Positions 36,407 to 45,240 of a stretch of 64,000 nt of DNA are shown here, piece after piece; the stretch's first letter is position 1; each line of letters opens with the position of its first letter. The translations under genes and the position numbers were made by a program. The DNA is from Lachnospiraceae bacterium. GTDB taxonomy: Bacteria > Bacillota > Clostridia > Lachnospirales > Lachnospiraceae. The DNA lies in the NCBI GenBank assembly GCA_024403275.1, contig JAKSSD010000005.1, forward strand, positions 1 to 64,000, in the 5' to 3' direction. The notes under the pieces are model-generated. The model was not told the DNA's origin and searched no databases. It saw nothing but the letters and a program-made list of their open reading frames with translations.

Positions 36407-37318
36407 TTATTCAACTGCAGGCATATTATAAGAATCCCCATATGTTCCTGCACCATACACTACAGAACCTGACTCATTATAAATAGCATAACCATCTGCA
36501 GTATTTGCAATATTTCCTCCTGTAAGTGTAACTACAGAAGTTCCCCTGTTATTATAAAGTGTTGGATGGAAAGAATCCCCAGTTCCTGTAACTGTTCCAC
36601 TGACAATTTCCATACTTCCAGAATTAACGATAGTCATAACTGATGATTTGATATGTGAGATGTTTGAGTCCTTAATGGTAAGCATACTGCTGCCATTCTC
36701 TGAATTCCATACAGTTACTGAATCTGTTGTGTTTGTAACTTCTACACCCTGTAATGTAAGATTTCCGTAGTTTACTATACTCTTTGAATATTCTCCATTT
36801 ACAGTGTTTGTAATAACACCAGATCCAAAAATATACATAGTACCATTATTAATAATGGTATCCTGTCCCTTGCCATCAATGGTAAATCCATTTAATTCAA
36901 TATTAATCTCTGAACCTACAGCACTCACACCTGCACCTTCAACATCTTTGGTAAGATAAACTCTCTTATTTCCAGTGCCAATATAATCAAATGCGTCCTG
37001 AAGACTATTGAAACCAATACCATCTACTGTAACTGGCTTGTCCTGCTTCTCAAAATAAATGTTAATAACTTCCTTGCCTGAGATATTTGATGTTTCTAAT
37101 GACCAACTAGCCACATCCCACACTACACTGGCTTCTTCACTATTAGACTCAATAGAAACTGCCTTGTAGTAATTCTTATCAGGAGCATTCGAAGTTTCTT
37201 CACCATCTACTATGTAATGAACCTTAGGTTCTTTAACTTTTTCGCCTTTATCACAGCCTGTAAACATTGTCACCAAAGCCAATGCAGAAGCTGCAATTAT
37301 ATAACATAATTTCTTCAT
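36407..37318 (-). CDS. Surface lipoprotein with beta-helix repeats
   Basis: A 303-residue protein. A lipoprotein signal peptide ends in the lipobox FTGC, with Cys22 as the predicted lipidation site. After a charged linker, residues from about 110 form short repeats of the type GTMYIFGSGVITNT, GNLTLQGVEVTNTT and GSMEIVSGTVTG, which are typical of a right-handed parallel beta-helix (pectate-lyase-like). No catalytic residues were recognised, so a binding or structural role on the cell surface is more likely than a lyase. The ATG at 37318 is preferred because GAGGAGA lies 7 nt upstream; a frame opens 5 codons earlier. Confidence 0.8.
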   Translation of the reverse strand: MKKLCYIIAASALALVTMFTGCDKGEKVKEPKVHYIVDGEETSNAPDKNYYKAVSIESNSEEASVVWDVASWSLETSNISGKEVINIYFEKQDKPVTVDGIGFNSLQDAFDYIGTGNKRVYLTKDVEGAGVSAVGSEINIELNGFTIDGKGQDTIINNGTMYIFGSGVITNTVNGEYSKSIVNYGNLTLQGVEVTNTTDSVTVWNSENGSSMLTIKDSNISHIKSSVMTIVNSGSMEIVSGTVTGTGDSFHPTLYNNRGTSVVTLTGGNIANTADGYAIYNESGSVVYGAGTYGDSYNMPAVE

Positions 37319-37354
37319 GAAAACTCTCCTCATGTAGACACTCTACAATTCGAA

Positions 37355-37383
37355 ATTATACCTTTACAGGCATTAAATGTCAA
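37355..37383 (-). promoter_or_regulatory. Perfect consensus promoter of the lipoprotein gene
   Basis: The minus strand reads TTGACA (37378-37383), exactly 17 nt, then TATAAT (37355-37360). It is the only full-consensus promoter noticed in the window and predicts strong expression of the lipoprotein. Confidence 0.88.
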
Positions 37384-37423
37384 ACGACATGGCCTTTCAA
37401 CTATCTAGTTACTAATAATTGAT

Positions 37424-37705
37424 TTATCTTTTACGATAATATCCTTTTTCACTATAATTAGACCACTTCTTATACATTTCCTTATGATTAATTTTAATAT
37501 ATTTTTGAATTAATATCATATCTGGCTCATTTATTCCGCCATTTTGCATTATTTTAGTATCTCCGTTTTCGTATACATACAACTTAGCAGAATTTTTCAC
37601 TGACATTTCTTTATCGCTAGCATGAACATGCATAGCCTCAACCACACATTTAGATGTAAAATAAAGCGTATATCCAGCTATAATATCCGACGTGTATTTA
37701 GGCAT
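37424..37705 (-). CDS. DUF4160 family small protein
   Basis: A 93-residue protein. The segment AGYTLYFTSKCVVEAMHVHAS (10-30) and the C-terminal QKYIKINHKEMYKKWSNY match the DUF4160 pattern, in which an HxHA-type motif is followed by a helix with the KxW ending. DUF4160 genes are often paired with DNA-binding proteins in toxin-antitoxin-like or regulatory pairs; no activity has been proven. It overlaps the end of the XRE regulator gene by 8 nt, so the two are translated together. Confidence 0.72.
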   Translation of the reverse strand: MPKYTSDIIAGYTLYFTSKCVVEAMHVHASDKEMSVKNSAKLYVYENGDTKIMQNGGINEPDMILIQKYIKINHKEMYKKWSNYSEKGYYRKR

Positions 37706-38429
37706 AGTTACGCTCCTTCAATATTTCATCTATTAATTCTCTATTACTTATAACAACCGACAACGCTCTCTCTTGCATATTGTCACTCATATTGGTTGAC
37801 AAAACTGAATAATCAACAAGTCTCAATAACATCTGTTTATGCAATCGATTTAAGTTATAAATCTTTAATTCCATGTCCTCCGCACTATTATTAGCAGGGC
37901 ATATTGCCATATAATCACATACCATAATTGCTTTATCAATAATGTTTTCTTTGGTAATAGTGTTATCATATCTTATAACTATTTCTGGCATTTTATTGCT
38001 ATCCAGGCCCATTGAAAATTCATCACTCAAATCCATCAAATCAATATAATCTTCTTCTGAATACTCTTCTCTATCCTCATTTAAAAATATTGTTTGAACA
38101 GATAAAACACCATTATTTATCTCATTTATATTTACAAATCTGACCAAATTCTTCGGTCCTTTATACTTTATAGTCTGTTTTTTGTACCTTATGATTACTT
38201 CTCTTCCCCTATTAGATAAATACAACTTATCTTGACTGATATCACCCTTATATAAGCTATCCATAGACATATCAAAATAGGAAGCAAGCCTAAACAAAGT
38301 ATTGGAGCTTGTATTCTCAATCAGTATTTTCCCTGTAACAAGATCACTTATTGTACTATAAGGAATTCCCGTATCTTTGGCTAATTTGTAAGCTGATATT
38401 TGTTTTTCTGCTAATAATGTCTTAATCAT
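37698..38429 (-). CDS. XRE-family transcriptional regulator
   Basis: A 243-residue protein with an N-terminal helix-turn-helix (about 1-62): LLAEKQISAYKLAKDTGIPY, then STISDLVTGKILIENTSSNT and LASYFDMSMDSLYKGD. The remaining 180 residues are acidic and not recognised; they may bind a partner such as the DUF4160 protein. The ATG at 38429 is used because AAGGAGA is 8-9 nt away; an earlier ATG is too close to it. An operator-like repeat lies between the -35 and -10 of its own promoter, suggesting autorepression. Confidence 0.78.
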   Translation of the reverse strand: MIKTLLAEKQISAYKLAKDTGIPYSTISDLVTGKILIENTSSNTLFRLASYFDMSMDSLYKGDISQDKLYLSNRGREVIIRYKKQTIKYKGPKNLVRFVNINEINNGVLSVQTIFLNEDREEYSEEDYIDLMDLSDEFSMGLDSNKMPEIVIRYDNTITKENIIDKAIMVCDYMAICPANNSAEDMELKIYNLNRLHKQMLLRLVDYSVLSTNMSDNMQERALSVVISNRELIDEILKERNYA

Positions 38430-38452
38430 ATACATGCTCTCCTTATATTTGT

Positions 38453-38481
38453 ATTATATCGAAATATCGGTATATTATCAA
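38453..38481 (-). promoter_or_regulatory. Promoter of the XRE regulator with embedded operator-like repeat
   Basis: The minus strand has TTGATA (38476-38481), a 17-nt spacer and TATAAT (38453-38458). The spacer region carries an imperfect inverted repeat, TATATCG-N6-CGGTATA (38455-38474, plus strand), whose half-site is repeated in the perfect palindrome at 38541. Confidence 0.7.
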
Positions 38482-38540
38482 CATGATTTTTTATTAAATA
38501 ATCCATCTATTATTTATATATTTATACTCTATTTTTCAGG

Positions 38541-38555
38541 TATATCGTCGATATA
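38541..38555. promoter_or_regulatory. Palindromic operator-like site upstream of licD
   Basis: TATATCG-T-CGATATA is a perfect 7-bp inverted repeat with a single central base. It shares its half-site with the repeat in the XRE promoter 66 nt away and lies 48-62 nt before the divergent LicD gene. No strong plus-strand promoter was identified beside it. A TATAAA (38552-38557) overlaps it. Confidence 0.55.
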
Positions 38556-38602
38556 AAATATGGTAGATTATATATGGAATAAATTCACGGAGGTTCACTG
38601 AT

Positions 38603-40441
38603 ATGAATATCAGTAATAAATTTTTAGAAGACGAGGTTCGCAATGGTTTCTATGTACCTTCTATTATGAAGCAAGCATGGGCAGCCGAGCTTGAAATGCT
38701 TTCTGATTTCGACCAATTATGCAAGGATAATTCTATTACTTATTTTGCTGATTTTGGAACTCTTCTTGGAGCCGTTCGTCATAATGGATTTATTCCTTGG
38801 GATGATGATATCGATTTGGTTATGAAAAGGGAGGATTATAATAAATTACTTCAGATTCCCCAAAGCCAGTTCCCGGCCAACTATATATTACATACATATA
38901 GAACTAAAGAAGATTTCAATGAATTCCACGCAGTTCTTTTAAATACTAATCACCCAGTTTTTAATCTTGAGCATCACTCTAAATTTCATGGGTTTCCTTA
39001 TTCTTGCGGAATCGATATTTACGTTTTAGATTACCTTTTTGATGATTTAAGCAAAGAAATTCCAAGAGCCAAAGATATAAAGCAAATACTTGCTTTTGCT
39101 GATGGATTATTAGAGGGACGATATAATAAGAACACTATTGATGCTATGTATTCAGAAATAGAATCTAAGCATAATATTCATTTTGATAGAAATTTACCAA
39201 CTAAGGAACAGTGGGTAAAACTATATGATTTTATAGTGACTTTATGTTCTTCTGCTCCCTTAAGCAAGAATATGGCACTTATAATTCCGGATGTTCTTTT
39301 ATCTAAAGAAAGTCACTATTTTTCTTCTGAAGACTTTTCTGAAAGTATAAATGTTCCTTTTGAAGGTTCCACTATTTCAATTCCAAAAGAATATGATTCT
39401 ATATTAAATAAACTTTTTGGGGATTATAAAAAGATTGTTAAAAACACAACCTCTCATGAATATCCTTATTTTAAAAAGCAAAAAGAATCTATAGAAAATA
39501 TAGCTGATACTATCTTTAGTCATTACTCATACAATCAACATGTAACCCCTTCCAAAATGGATGAAAGCAACTCTTGGAAATCTGTAGCGCAGGAGTGTAT
39601 CGACACTTTGACTACAATAAATAACGATATCTGTTTCTCAACTGAAAACGTGATAAATAATATTATTAATGCTCAAGATTTAGCACTTCAACTTGGCGAG
39701 TTAATAGAAGCCGTTAAGGGTAATAGTTGCGATTGTATTTCTCTCATCGAAAAATATTGCGAAGAATTGTACTTGTTATATACCAATATTACTGAACCTT
39801 CCAATATTATACCTGTTACAAATACTAGCAACTTAAAAATAACCTTTAACAATATGATTAATTCAGTTAAAGATAATGCATTAAACAAAAATGAGATAGT
39901 ATTTATTCCTTTTAAAGCAGAATATTGGGATTCTATGGAGAATTTATATAATAAATATTCCGCAGATCCAATGTACGATGTATACGTTCTTCCAATTCCT
40001 TATTATTATAAGAATTATGATGGTTCGCTAATTGATGAACAATTTGATATAACAGGATATACTGACTCTTTACCATTAGTTGAATATAATTCTTTTTCTC
40101 TAGAATTTCATCAACCAGATATTATTGTAATTCAGAATCCTTATGATCAATATAACTATAGTACAAGCATTCATCCTGATTTTTATAGTTCTGTATTAAA
40201 ATCATATACTAACCAACTAATTTATATTCCTTGGTTCATCACAGATGACTTTACTAAAGATGACTATTGTGATTACTCAAATATGGATTATTATGTTACA
40301 ATGCCTGGCGTCGTAAATGCCGATATTGTATATTTACCTAATGATTGTATCAAATCGTTATATGTTGAAAAACTAGTTGAATGGTCTAGAATAAAAAATT
40401 TGGAATTTTGGTCAACAAAATTCCAAACTAAAATAATATAG
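38603..40441 (+). CDS. LicD-family phosphotransferase with a C-terminal CDP-glycerol-transferase-like domain
   Basis: A 612-residue protein. Residues about 25-290 form a LicD (nucleotidyltransferase-fold) domain with FADFGTLLGAVRHNGFIPWD followed by DDIDLV. LicD enzymes move phosphocholine or related phospho-alcohols from a CDP donor to a glycan. A helical linker (about 300-420) leads to a C-terminal part, FIPFKAEYWDSMENLYNKYS, then VLPIPYYYKNYDG and MPGVVNADIVYLP, like the N-terminal half of CDP-glycerol glycerophosphotransferases. GGAGG lies 9 nt upstream. It is convergent with the ferredoxin gene (3 nt apart) and paralogous to the LicD gene at 45241. Confidence 0.85.
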   Translation: MNISNKFLEDEVRNGFYVPSIMKQAWAAELEMLSDFDQLCKDNSITYFADFGTLLGAVRHNGFIPWDDDIDLVMKREDYNKLLQIPQSQFPANYILHTYRTKEDFNEFHAVLLNTNHPVFNLEHHSKFHGFPYSCGIDIYVLDYLFDDLSKEIPRAKDIKQILAFADGLLEGRYNKNTIDAMYSEIESKHNIHFDRNLPTKEQWVKLYDFIVTLCSSAPLSKNMALIIPDVLLSKESHYFSSEDFSESINVPFEGSTISIPKEYDSILNKLFGDYKKIVKNTTSHEYPYFKKQKESIENIADTIFSHYSYNQHVTPSKMDESNSWKSVAQECIDTLTTINNDICFSTENVINNIINAQDLALQLGELIEAVKGNSCDCISLIEKYCEELYLLYTNITEPSNIIPVTNTSNLKITFNNMINSVKDNALNKNEIVFIPFKAEYWDSMENLYNKYSADPMYDVYVLPIPYYYKNYDGSLIDEQFDITGYTDSLPLVEYNSFSLEFHQPDIIVIQNPYDQYNYSTSIHPDFYSSVLKSYTNQLIYIPWFITDDFTKDDYCDYSNMDYYVTMPGVVNADIVYLPNDCIKSLYVEKLVEWSRIKNLEFWSTKFQTKII

Positions 40442-40444
40442 GCA

Positions 40445-40657
40445 TTAATTAAGATTATCTAAACTTTCTATGTATTTAATAGGACATACCGAAATGCATA
40501 ATTTACAATTTATGCATTTCGTTTCGTCAATCATTGGATATTCAAAGCCTTCATCATCTTCTTCCATTCTGATAGCTTCTTGCGTACAAACATTATAACA
40601 TGCATAACATCCGCAGCATCCTTCTTTTTTCGTAATTAATTGTATTGTTTTATTCAT
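40445..40657 (-). CDS. Small 2x[4Fe-4S] ferredoxin-like protein
   Basis: A 70-residue protein with two clusters of the CxxCxxCxxxC type: CCGCYACYNVC and CINCKLCISVCP. The sequence EEDDEGFEYPMIDETKCINC resembles the ferredoxin domain that normally forms the N terminus of FrhB/FdhB-type proteins in polysaccharide loci. Here that domain stands alone, and the matching FrhB-like protein (43076-44104) lacks it, so the two may work together. It is the last gene of the six-gene operon, 1 nt after the cytidylyltransferase fusion gene. Confidence 0.85.
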   Translation of the reverse strand: MNKTIQLITKKEGCCGCYACYNVCTQEAIRMEEDDEGFEYPMIDETKCINCKLCISVCPIKYIESLDNLN

Positions 40658-40658
40658 A

Positions 40659-41978
40659 TTATTTTAATTCCACAAAATCTTTTCTGTTATAATAATCTTC
40701 AATAACCTGACAAATAGCTTTTGAATCCTTTATCCTAATATAATCACTTGATTTTCGGGTTTCAATTGCTTTAGCAAACGCAACCAACTCATATCTTATG
40801 CCTTCACCATCTAATTGATAAAAATATCTTTTATTATCTGTTGGATTCTCGTATCTTATTTCAAAATAATCAGTTTTCCACCATGGTGCTGGAACATAAA
40901 TATATCCATTAGTTCCCGAAATAATTAATTCACCTTCTGATTTAACACTTTTCCCTACTTTCACGCCTGCAACCGCGTCATCATACACAAAATCTATTTT
41001 TGTAAAACCATCAAATGATTTTTCCTCATCAATCATTTTGGACATGATTAATTTACGATTATAATTAACTCCTAAAAGTTGGAATACTGGCAACAATACA
41101 GTAGGTCCCCAAGCATTTATACTATTCCAAGTTTGTCCAATATCTTCTATTTCTATATCTCTAAGACTTGTTGCTGTTGCATCTACGGATATTACTTTCC
41201 CAATTTTTCCTGATTTTGCTAGTAAAAGCAATCTAGAAAATGCTGTGGAATATGCTGTCTTAATTGAATCCATCAAAACACAATTATTTTCTTCTGCTAA
41301 CTGATATAACTTATTAAATTCATCAACACTTAATGCAATAGGTGCCTCACATAGAACATGTTTTCCTTTAAATAAAGCTTTACTTATCTGTTCGTAATGC
41401 TTTGATGGTTCTGAAACCAAATAGATTGCTTCTACATTATCTAATAGGTCGTCAAATGACAAAAATCTATTATTCACCTCTAGTTTTTCATTTTGAGTAT
41501 ATGTCCCTGCAACCTCTAAACCATTCACATATTCACATTCTCTTGCATATTTCACAACAACTTCGGATTCACCTATAAAACCTATCTTTATCTTACGATT
41601 TTCAGTTCTAATATCTGAACTCGAAACACCTTCAGTTCTTTCTAAATACTTAACCTCACAATATTCTCTAAGGTAATCAAATTTCCCTTCCCAATCGGAA
41701 CCAACTGTAAATATATCAATTCCATATCTTCTTATATCGTCGATTTTTTGACCTTCGTATTCTTCTATTATTATTTCATCTGCAACACCTGTCGACTTTA
41801 CAGCTTCGATTCTCTCCATCAAGGATTGATGAACATTTATTTTCCCTCTATTCTTGTCAAAATCATCAGCCGTAACTCCTACAATTAAATAATCCCCAAG
41901 TTCCTTTGCTCTTTTAAGCAATCTGATATGACCATAATGTAATAGATCGAATGTTCCGTATGTTATTACTCTTTTCAT
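40659..41978 (-). CDS. Fusion: TagD-like cytidylyltransferase plus Gfo/Idh/MocA-type oxidoreductase domain
   Basis: A 439-residue two-domain protein. Residues 1-125 match glycerol-3-phosphate cytidylyltransferase (TagD): ITYGTFDLLHYGHIRLL with HYGH at 14-17, TVGSDWEGKFDYL and RTEGVSSSDIR (114-124). From about 130 a Rossmann domain begins (IKIGFIGESEVVVKYA), followed by a Gfo/Idh-type C-terminal fold. The EKP motif of that family reads EAP (211-213), so the usual catalytic lysine is missing. The first half should make a CDP-alcohol; the second half may make or bind the phospho-alcohol. The ATG at 41978 is preferred (AAGGGG 6-7 nt upstream) over 42026. Confidence 0.85.
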   Translation of the reverse strand: MKRVITYGTFDLLHYGHIRLLKRAKELGDYLIVGVTADDFDKNRGKINVHQSLMERIEAVKSTGVADEIIIEEYEGQKIDDIRRYGIDIFTVGSDWEGKFDYLREYCEVKYLERTEGVSSSDIRTENRKIKIGFIGESEVVVKYARECEYVNGLEVAGTYTQNEKLEVNNRFLSFDDLLDNVEAIYLVSEPSKHYEQISKALFKGKHVLCEAPIALSVDEFNKLYQLAEENNCVLMDSIKTAYSTAFSRLLLLAKSGKIGKVISVDATATSLRDIEIEDIGQTWNSINAWGPTVLLPVFQLLGVNYNRKLIMSKMIDEEKSFDGFTKIDFVYDDAVAGVKVGKSVKSEGELIISGTNGYIYVPAPWWKTDYFEIRYENPTDNKRYFYQLDGEGIRYELVAFAKAIETRKSSDYIRIKDSKAICQVIEDYYNRKDFVELK

Positions 41979-41988
41979 ACTTTTCCCC

Positions 41989-43062
41989 TTAAATAATACC
42001 TCTTTTTTGCAAATCCAAAAAAGCATCCACTAATTTTGAATTATCTTCTTTTGTTAAGTTACCTATATGACCAACTCTAAACATATAATCAGACATATCT
42101 CCGCCATTTGGACATACCCATATTCCATATTCATCTTTCAAAATTTCAAATATTTTATAGGCCGAATTTGTTATAGGATGTATTGGCGTAACTGCATTAG
42201 ACAAGGAGTCTGACTCTATTTCAAACGGAAGTCCCTTTATTTTCTTTCTAAAATCTTCTGCCAATTCAGCAGTTTTTTCTATTTCTTTTTCAATACCACC
42301 TTTATGTTCTATCTCCTTAAGTCTTGCGTTTATTTGAATTAATATCCCAACTGCTGGAGTAAATGGTGTTTGTCCTCTTTCTGCATTTTTTAGTGCATCT
42401 TTCAAATCTAAATACAGACTATGAGGATCATTCTCATAAATTAATTTTTCTGCTTTTTCAGATATCACTAAAATAGATATTCCTGGAGGGCAGGCCAAAG
42501 CTTTTTGAGAGCTCGTAATCATTACGTCTATTTGCAATTTAGATACATCTAGTTCATCCGCTAAAAATGAACTAATAGCATCTACAATAAATAAAAGGTT
42601 ATTTCTTTTACAAAATTCACTAATAAGATTTATATCATAATGCACTCCCGTTGATGTCTCATGAACATTTACAAGCAGTGCAGTATAATTCTTTCCTTCA
42701 TACTCTTTTAATTGGTCTTCGGATATATCCTTTCCTCTCTCAAGTTTAATCTCTGTATACGGAATATTATGTACCGAACATATATTTACAAATCTCTGTC
42801 CAAAACTTCCACCATTTATAATAAGAACTTTATCCTTTGATGTCAGCAAATTAATTACTGTAGCCTCCATTGCAGCAGTACCAGATCCTGTTAAAAAAAT
42901 AGCTTTTGACTTTTCATCTGCTTTAGCAAATTGCAAAATCAGTTTTTCATTTTCTTTCATTAATGACGAAAACTCAGATGTTCGAAAATATGGTACTTGT
43001 TCAGCCCCTATTCTACATATTTCTTCGCTAGATTGAACTGGTCCTACTGTAAAGTTAATCAT
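41989..43062 (-). CDS. Class V PLP-dependent aminotransferase (PhnW-like group)
   Basis: A 357-residue aminotransferase. [18 protein letters not shown], the [18 protein letters not shown] segment, [10 protein letters not shown] and the PLP-lysine region [11 protein letters not shown] (Lys187) place it with 2-aminoethylphosphonate and serine-type class V enzymes. No phosphonate genes (such as pepM) are visible here, so its substrate is probably a small keto-phosphate or aldehyde made for the CDP-linked donor. That is inference from the neighbouring cytidylyltransferase. AAGGAGA lies 8 nt before the ATG. Confidence 0.82.
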   Translation of the reverse strand: MINFTVGPVQSSEEICRIGAEQVPYFRTSEFSSLMKENEKLILQFAKADEKSKAIFLTGSGTAAMEATVINLLTSKDKVLIINGGSFGQRFVNICSVHNIPYTEIKLERGKDISEDQLKEYEGKNYTALLVNVHETSTGVHYDINLISEFCKRNNLLFIVDAISSFLADELDVSKLQIDVMITSSQKALACPPGISILVISEKAEKLIYENDPHSLYLDLKDALKNAERGQTPFTPAVGILIQINARLKEIEHKGGIEKEIEKTAELAEDFRKKIKGLPFEIESDSLSNAVTPIHPITNSAYKIFEILKDEYGIWVCPNGGDMSDYMFRVGHIGNLTKEDNSKLVDAFLDLQKRGII

Positions 43063-43075
43063 CGGAACAATCTCC

Positions 43076-44104
43076 TTATTTCAAAATTTTATTTTTTAAA
43101 TTCCATACATATATTTTTTGTCTGTTACCCCAAATATACTTTTGCCACAAAAGAGTTTTACTTGGTTTATCATACCATTTTTTATTAATTTCCTTATAAG
43201 ACATTTCGCTTTTTAAATCGTTAATAAACTCTTCTCTTTGCGGATTATTATCAATCGTTTTTCTCATTGGAGATTGGTATTTTAATGCGTCAGTAAAAAC
43301 CAATTCCCTAGCATACATAAGTTCTTTAGCTTTCTTAACAATGCTTTTACCTTTTTCATTATTAGCTACTACTAATGACGCTCCGCCGTTTTTACCATAT
43401 AAATCAGGACAATATAAATGAACTCCCCACAAATCACCAAGTGTAATATCAGCAACTCTTTCTGCCTTTGCAAATTTACACTCGTAACACGATGGTCTAC
43501 TCATTAAGTGTTTTAACCATATTTTCCAAAATGGTATAAACCATCGATCTTTTTCTATTATTTTACCATTTTCAAGTGTAATTTTCATACACTGAAAATC
43601 CCATTTACCATTTCCAAATATACTTTTTCCAGTATATCGATAATCTATATTCTCTATTTTACTACCCAAAGCTTCTTCATATTTTCTTATATATAAAGGA
43701 CTCGGAACGCCTTCACACACCACCTCAACTGTCAATAAATCATCCATCGGAGTTCTTACGGTTTGCAAATACAATTTTAATCCTGCTATTTGGCAAGGAG
43801 TTCCTGAAAATAATACTTTTTTCCCTGCTTTTAAGAAATCCGAACATTCTATATATGCCTTCCCTATCTTGCTCTGTGAGTATTTAGATTTTCGATATTT
43901 ATCAATTTCTTCTATATTGTCACAATGACTATGATATACCGACAATCCCGTTGTTTCTGCCCCAAAAATGACGTAATTTTTATCACAATAACTTTGCGCT
44001 ATAGCAGAAAAAGCACCCCCGGAGGTGCTTTGAAATCTTATCGAATCATCTAAAATATAACCACCTATTACGAAATGTTCATCTTTATTGAACAAACTGT
44101 CCAT
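43076..44104 (-). CDS. FrhB/FdhB-type (coenzyme F420 hydrogenase beta-like) protein without its ferredoxin domain
   Basis: A 342-residue protein of the group found in many capsule loci next to pyruvyl transferases. [59 protein letters not shown] and [15 protein letters not shown] are its hallmarks, as is the later cysteine-bearing [26 protein letters not shown] segment (here [20 protein letters not shown]). The usual N-terminal 4Fe-4S domain is absent and seems to be encoded separately at 40445. The reaction in glycan loci is not known; a redox step on a sugar is presumed. Confidence 0.85.
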   Translation of the reverse strand: MDSLFNKDEHFVIGGYILDDSIRFQSTSGGAFSAIAQSYCDKNYVIFGAETTGLSVYHSHCDNIEEIDKYRKSKYSQSKIGKAYIECSDFLKAGKKVLFSGTPCQIAGLKLYLQTVRTPMDDLLTVEVVCEGVPSPLYIRKYEEALGSKIENIDYRYTGKSIFGNGKWDFQCMKITLENGKIIEKDRWFIPFWKIWLKHLMSRPSCYECKFAKAERVADITLGDLWGVHLYCPDLYGKNGGASLVVANNEKGKSIVKKAKELMYARELVFTDALKYQSPMRKTIDNNPQREEFINDLKSEMSYKEINKKWYDKPSKTLLWQKYIWGNRQKIYVWNLKNKILK

Positions 44105-44114
44105 ATATTTTCCT

Positions 44115-45230
44115 CTACAATAATTCTAATTCTTGACGCAAAATACTTATTGATTTTAATCTTTCTGCCTCTATTATTGAATGAACCATATCATAATCTA
44201 TTTCATTTAGTTCGCATAACTTATCTCCAATAATCATTTGTCGATTAGTTAATTGTAATAGCTGCAGTACCTCATCAATTTTATTATTACACTGTTCTCG
44301 TGTAAAAATAACAAAAGGCCTTCTGTATTGTATCGCAAATATCATTCCATGATATGAGTTTGTAACGACAAATTCTGCATGTTTTACTAATGATAAAAAT
44401 TCTTCCACTCCAGCCTCATAAAACATCTTATGTCCCTTTTGATAATTAGTTGCTCTAAGACTTATTTCCACAACTTTATAATGCTTTTCTTTAGCTATTT
44501 TCTCTACATACTCTTCCATCTGACTAGAATATCGTCTTGAATAATATAGAATATATTTTTCTTCAACTAATCTATCCTTACTGGCGATTTCATCATATTT
44601 TTTTGAATCATGTAATAATGTAGGGTCTATTACCTTATTGACTAAATTATCTGTATACTCTGAAACCTGTGGAATCATTTTCTGCTCTCTCAGCCCTAAT
44701 GCTTTGAAATTTTGTAATCGTTCCTTTAATGTTAATAAATCATTTCCTTCAAAAACTGCATCTCCAAAACTAGCAGCATAAGATATGCTATTATTTTTCA
44801 TACAATCAAAATTGGCATAATAACCATCATCAAAACCAAATTCATCTATGCAAAAAATTGTATCACTTCCACATAAAAATCCTGCAAGAGCTTCATCCCT
44901 TACCACTTCATCAAAGTTTTGAGATGTGTATTTTTTGTTTGTCCTTGCAAATCTATTAGTATAAAATTGATCAAATTTATAGTAATTCTCTCTTATTGCA
45001 GGCAAACTAAGTTCACACATTTTTCTAGATTCTTCATCTTTATCCCACATATTTTTAAAAGGATTCAAAGGATCCTTATCTTTAAGAATATCTGGACAAT
45101 AATCAACTAAAATCGGATTATAACCAGGGACTTCTTTCATTGCTTGATGCATTGCCCAAGATTGAAGTGCAGATCCATAATTTGTAAAATTCCCGTATAT
45201 GTTATATGAAATGACTCCTATATTTTTCAT
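44115..45230 (-). CDS. Polysaccharide pyruvyl transferase family protein
   Basis: A 371-residue protein of the PS_pyruv_trans family (GT-B-like fold): IGVISYNIYGNFTNYGSALQ at the N terminus, FLCGSDTIF in the middle, and VTNSYHGMIFAIQYRRPFVI with the conserved SxHGxxFAI motif near residue 290. Such enzymes form ketal-linked pyruvate on sugars using PEP and give the glycan a negative charge. In Lachnospiraceae and Bacteroides these genes often accompany FrhB-type genes, as here. AAGGAA lies 6 nt before the ATG. Confidence 0.88.
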   Translation of the reverse strand: MKNIGVISYNIYGNFTNYGSALQSWAMHQAMKEVPGYNPILVDYCPDILKDKDPLNPFKNMWDKDEESRKMCELSLPAIRENYYKFDQFYTNRFARTNKKYTSQNFDEVVRDEALAGFLCGSDTIFCIDEFGFDDGYYANFDCMKNNSISYAASFGDAVFEGNDLLTLKERLQNFKALGLREQKMIPQVSEYTDNLVNKVIDPTLLHDSKKYDEIASKDRLVEEKYILYYSRRYSSQMEEYVEKIAKEKHYKVVEISLRATNYQKGHKMFYEAGVEEFLSLVKHAEFVVTNSYHGMIFAIQYRRPFVIFTREQCNNKIDEVLQLLQLTNRQMIIGDKLCELNEIDYDMVHSIIEAERLKSISILRQELELL

Positions 45231-45240
45231 AAAGTGTTCC

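Noticed and set aside
37424..38429. DUF4160/XRE pair as a definite toxin-antitoxin system
   Set aside because: The order and overlap would fit, but no toxin fold is recognised and the regulator is much longer than typical antitoxins; kept as a regulatory pair only.
41979..42026. N-terminal extension of the cytidylyltransferase fusion
   Set aside because: It would overlap the aminotransferase gene and precede the strictly conserved start of TagD; the internal ATG has the ribosome binding site.
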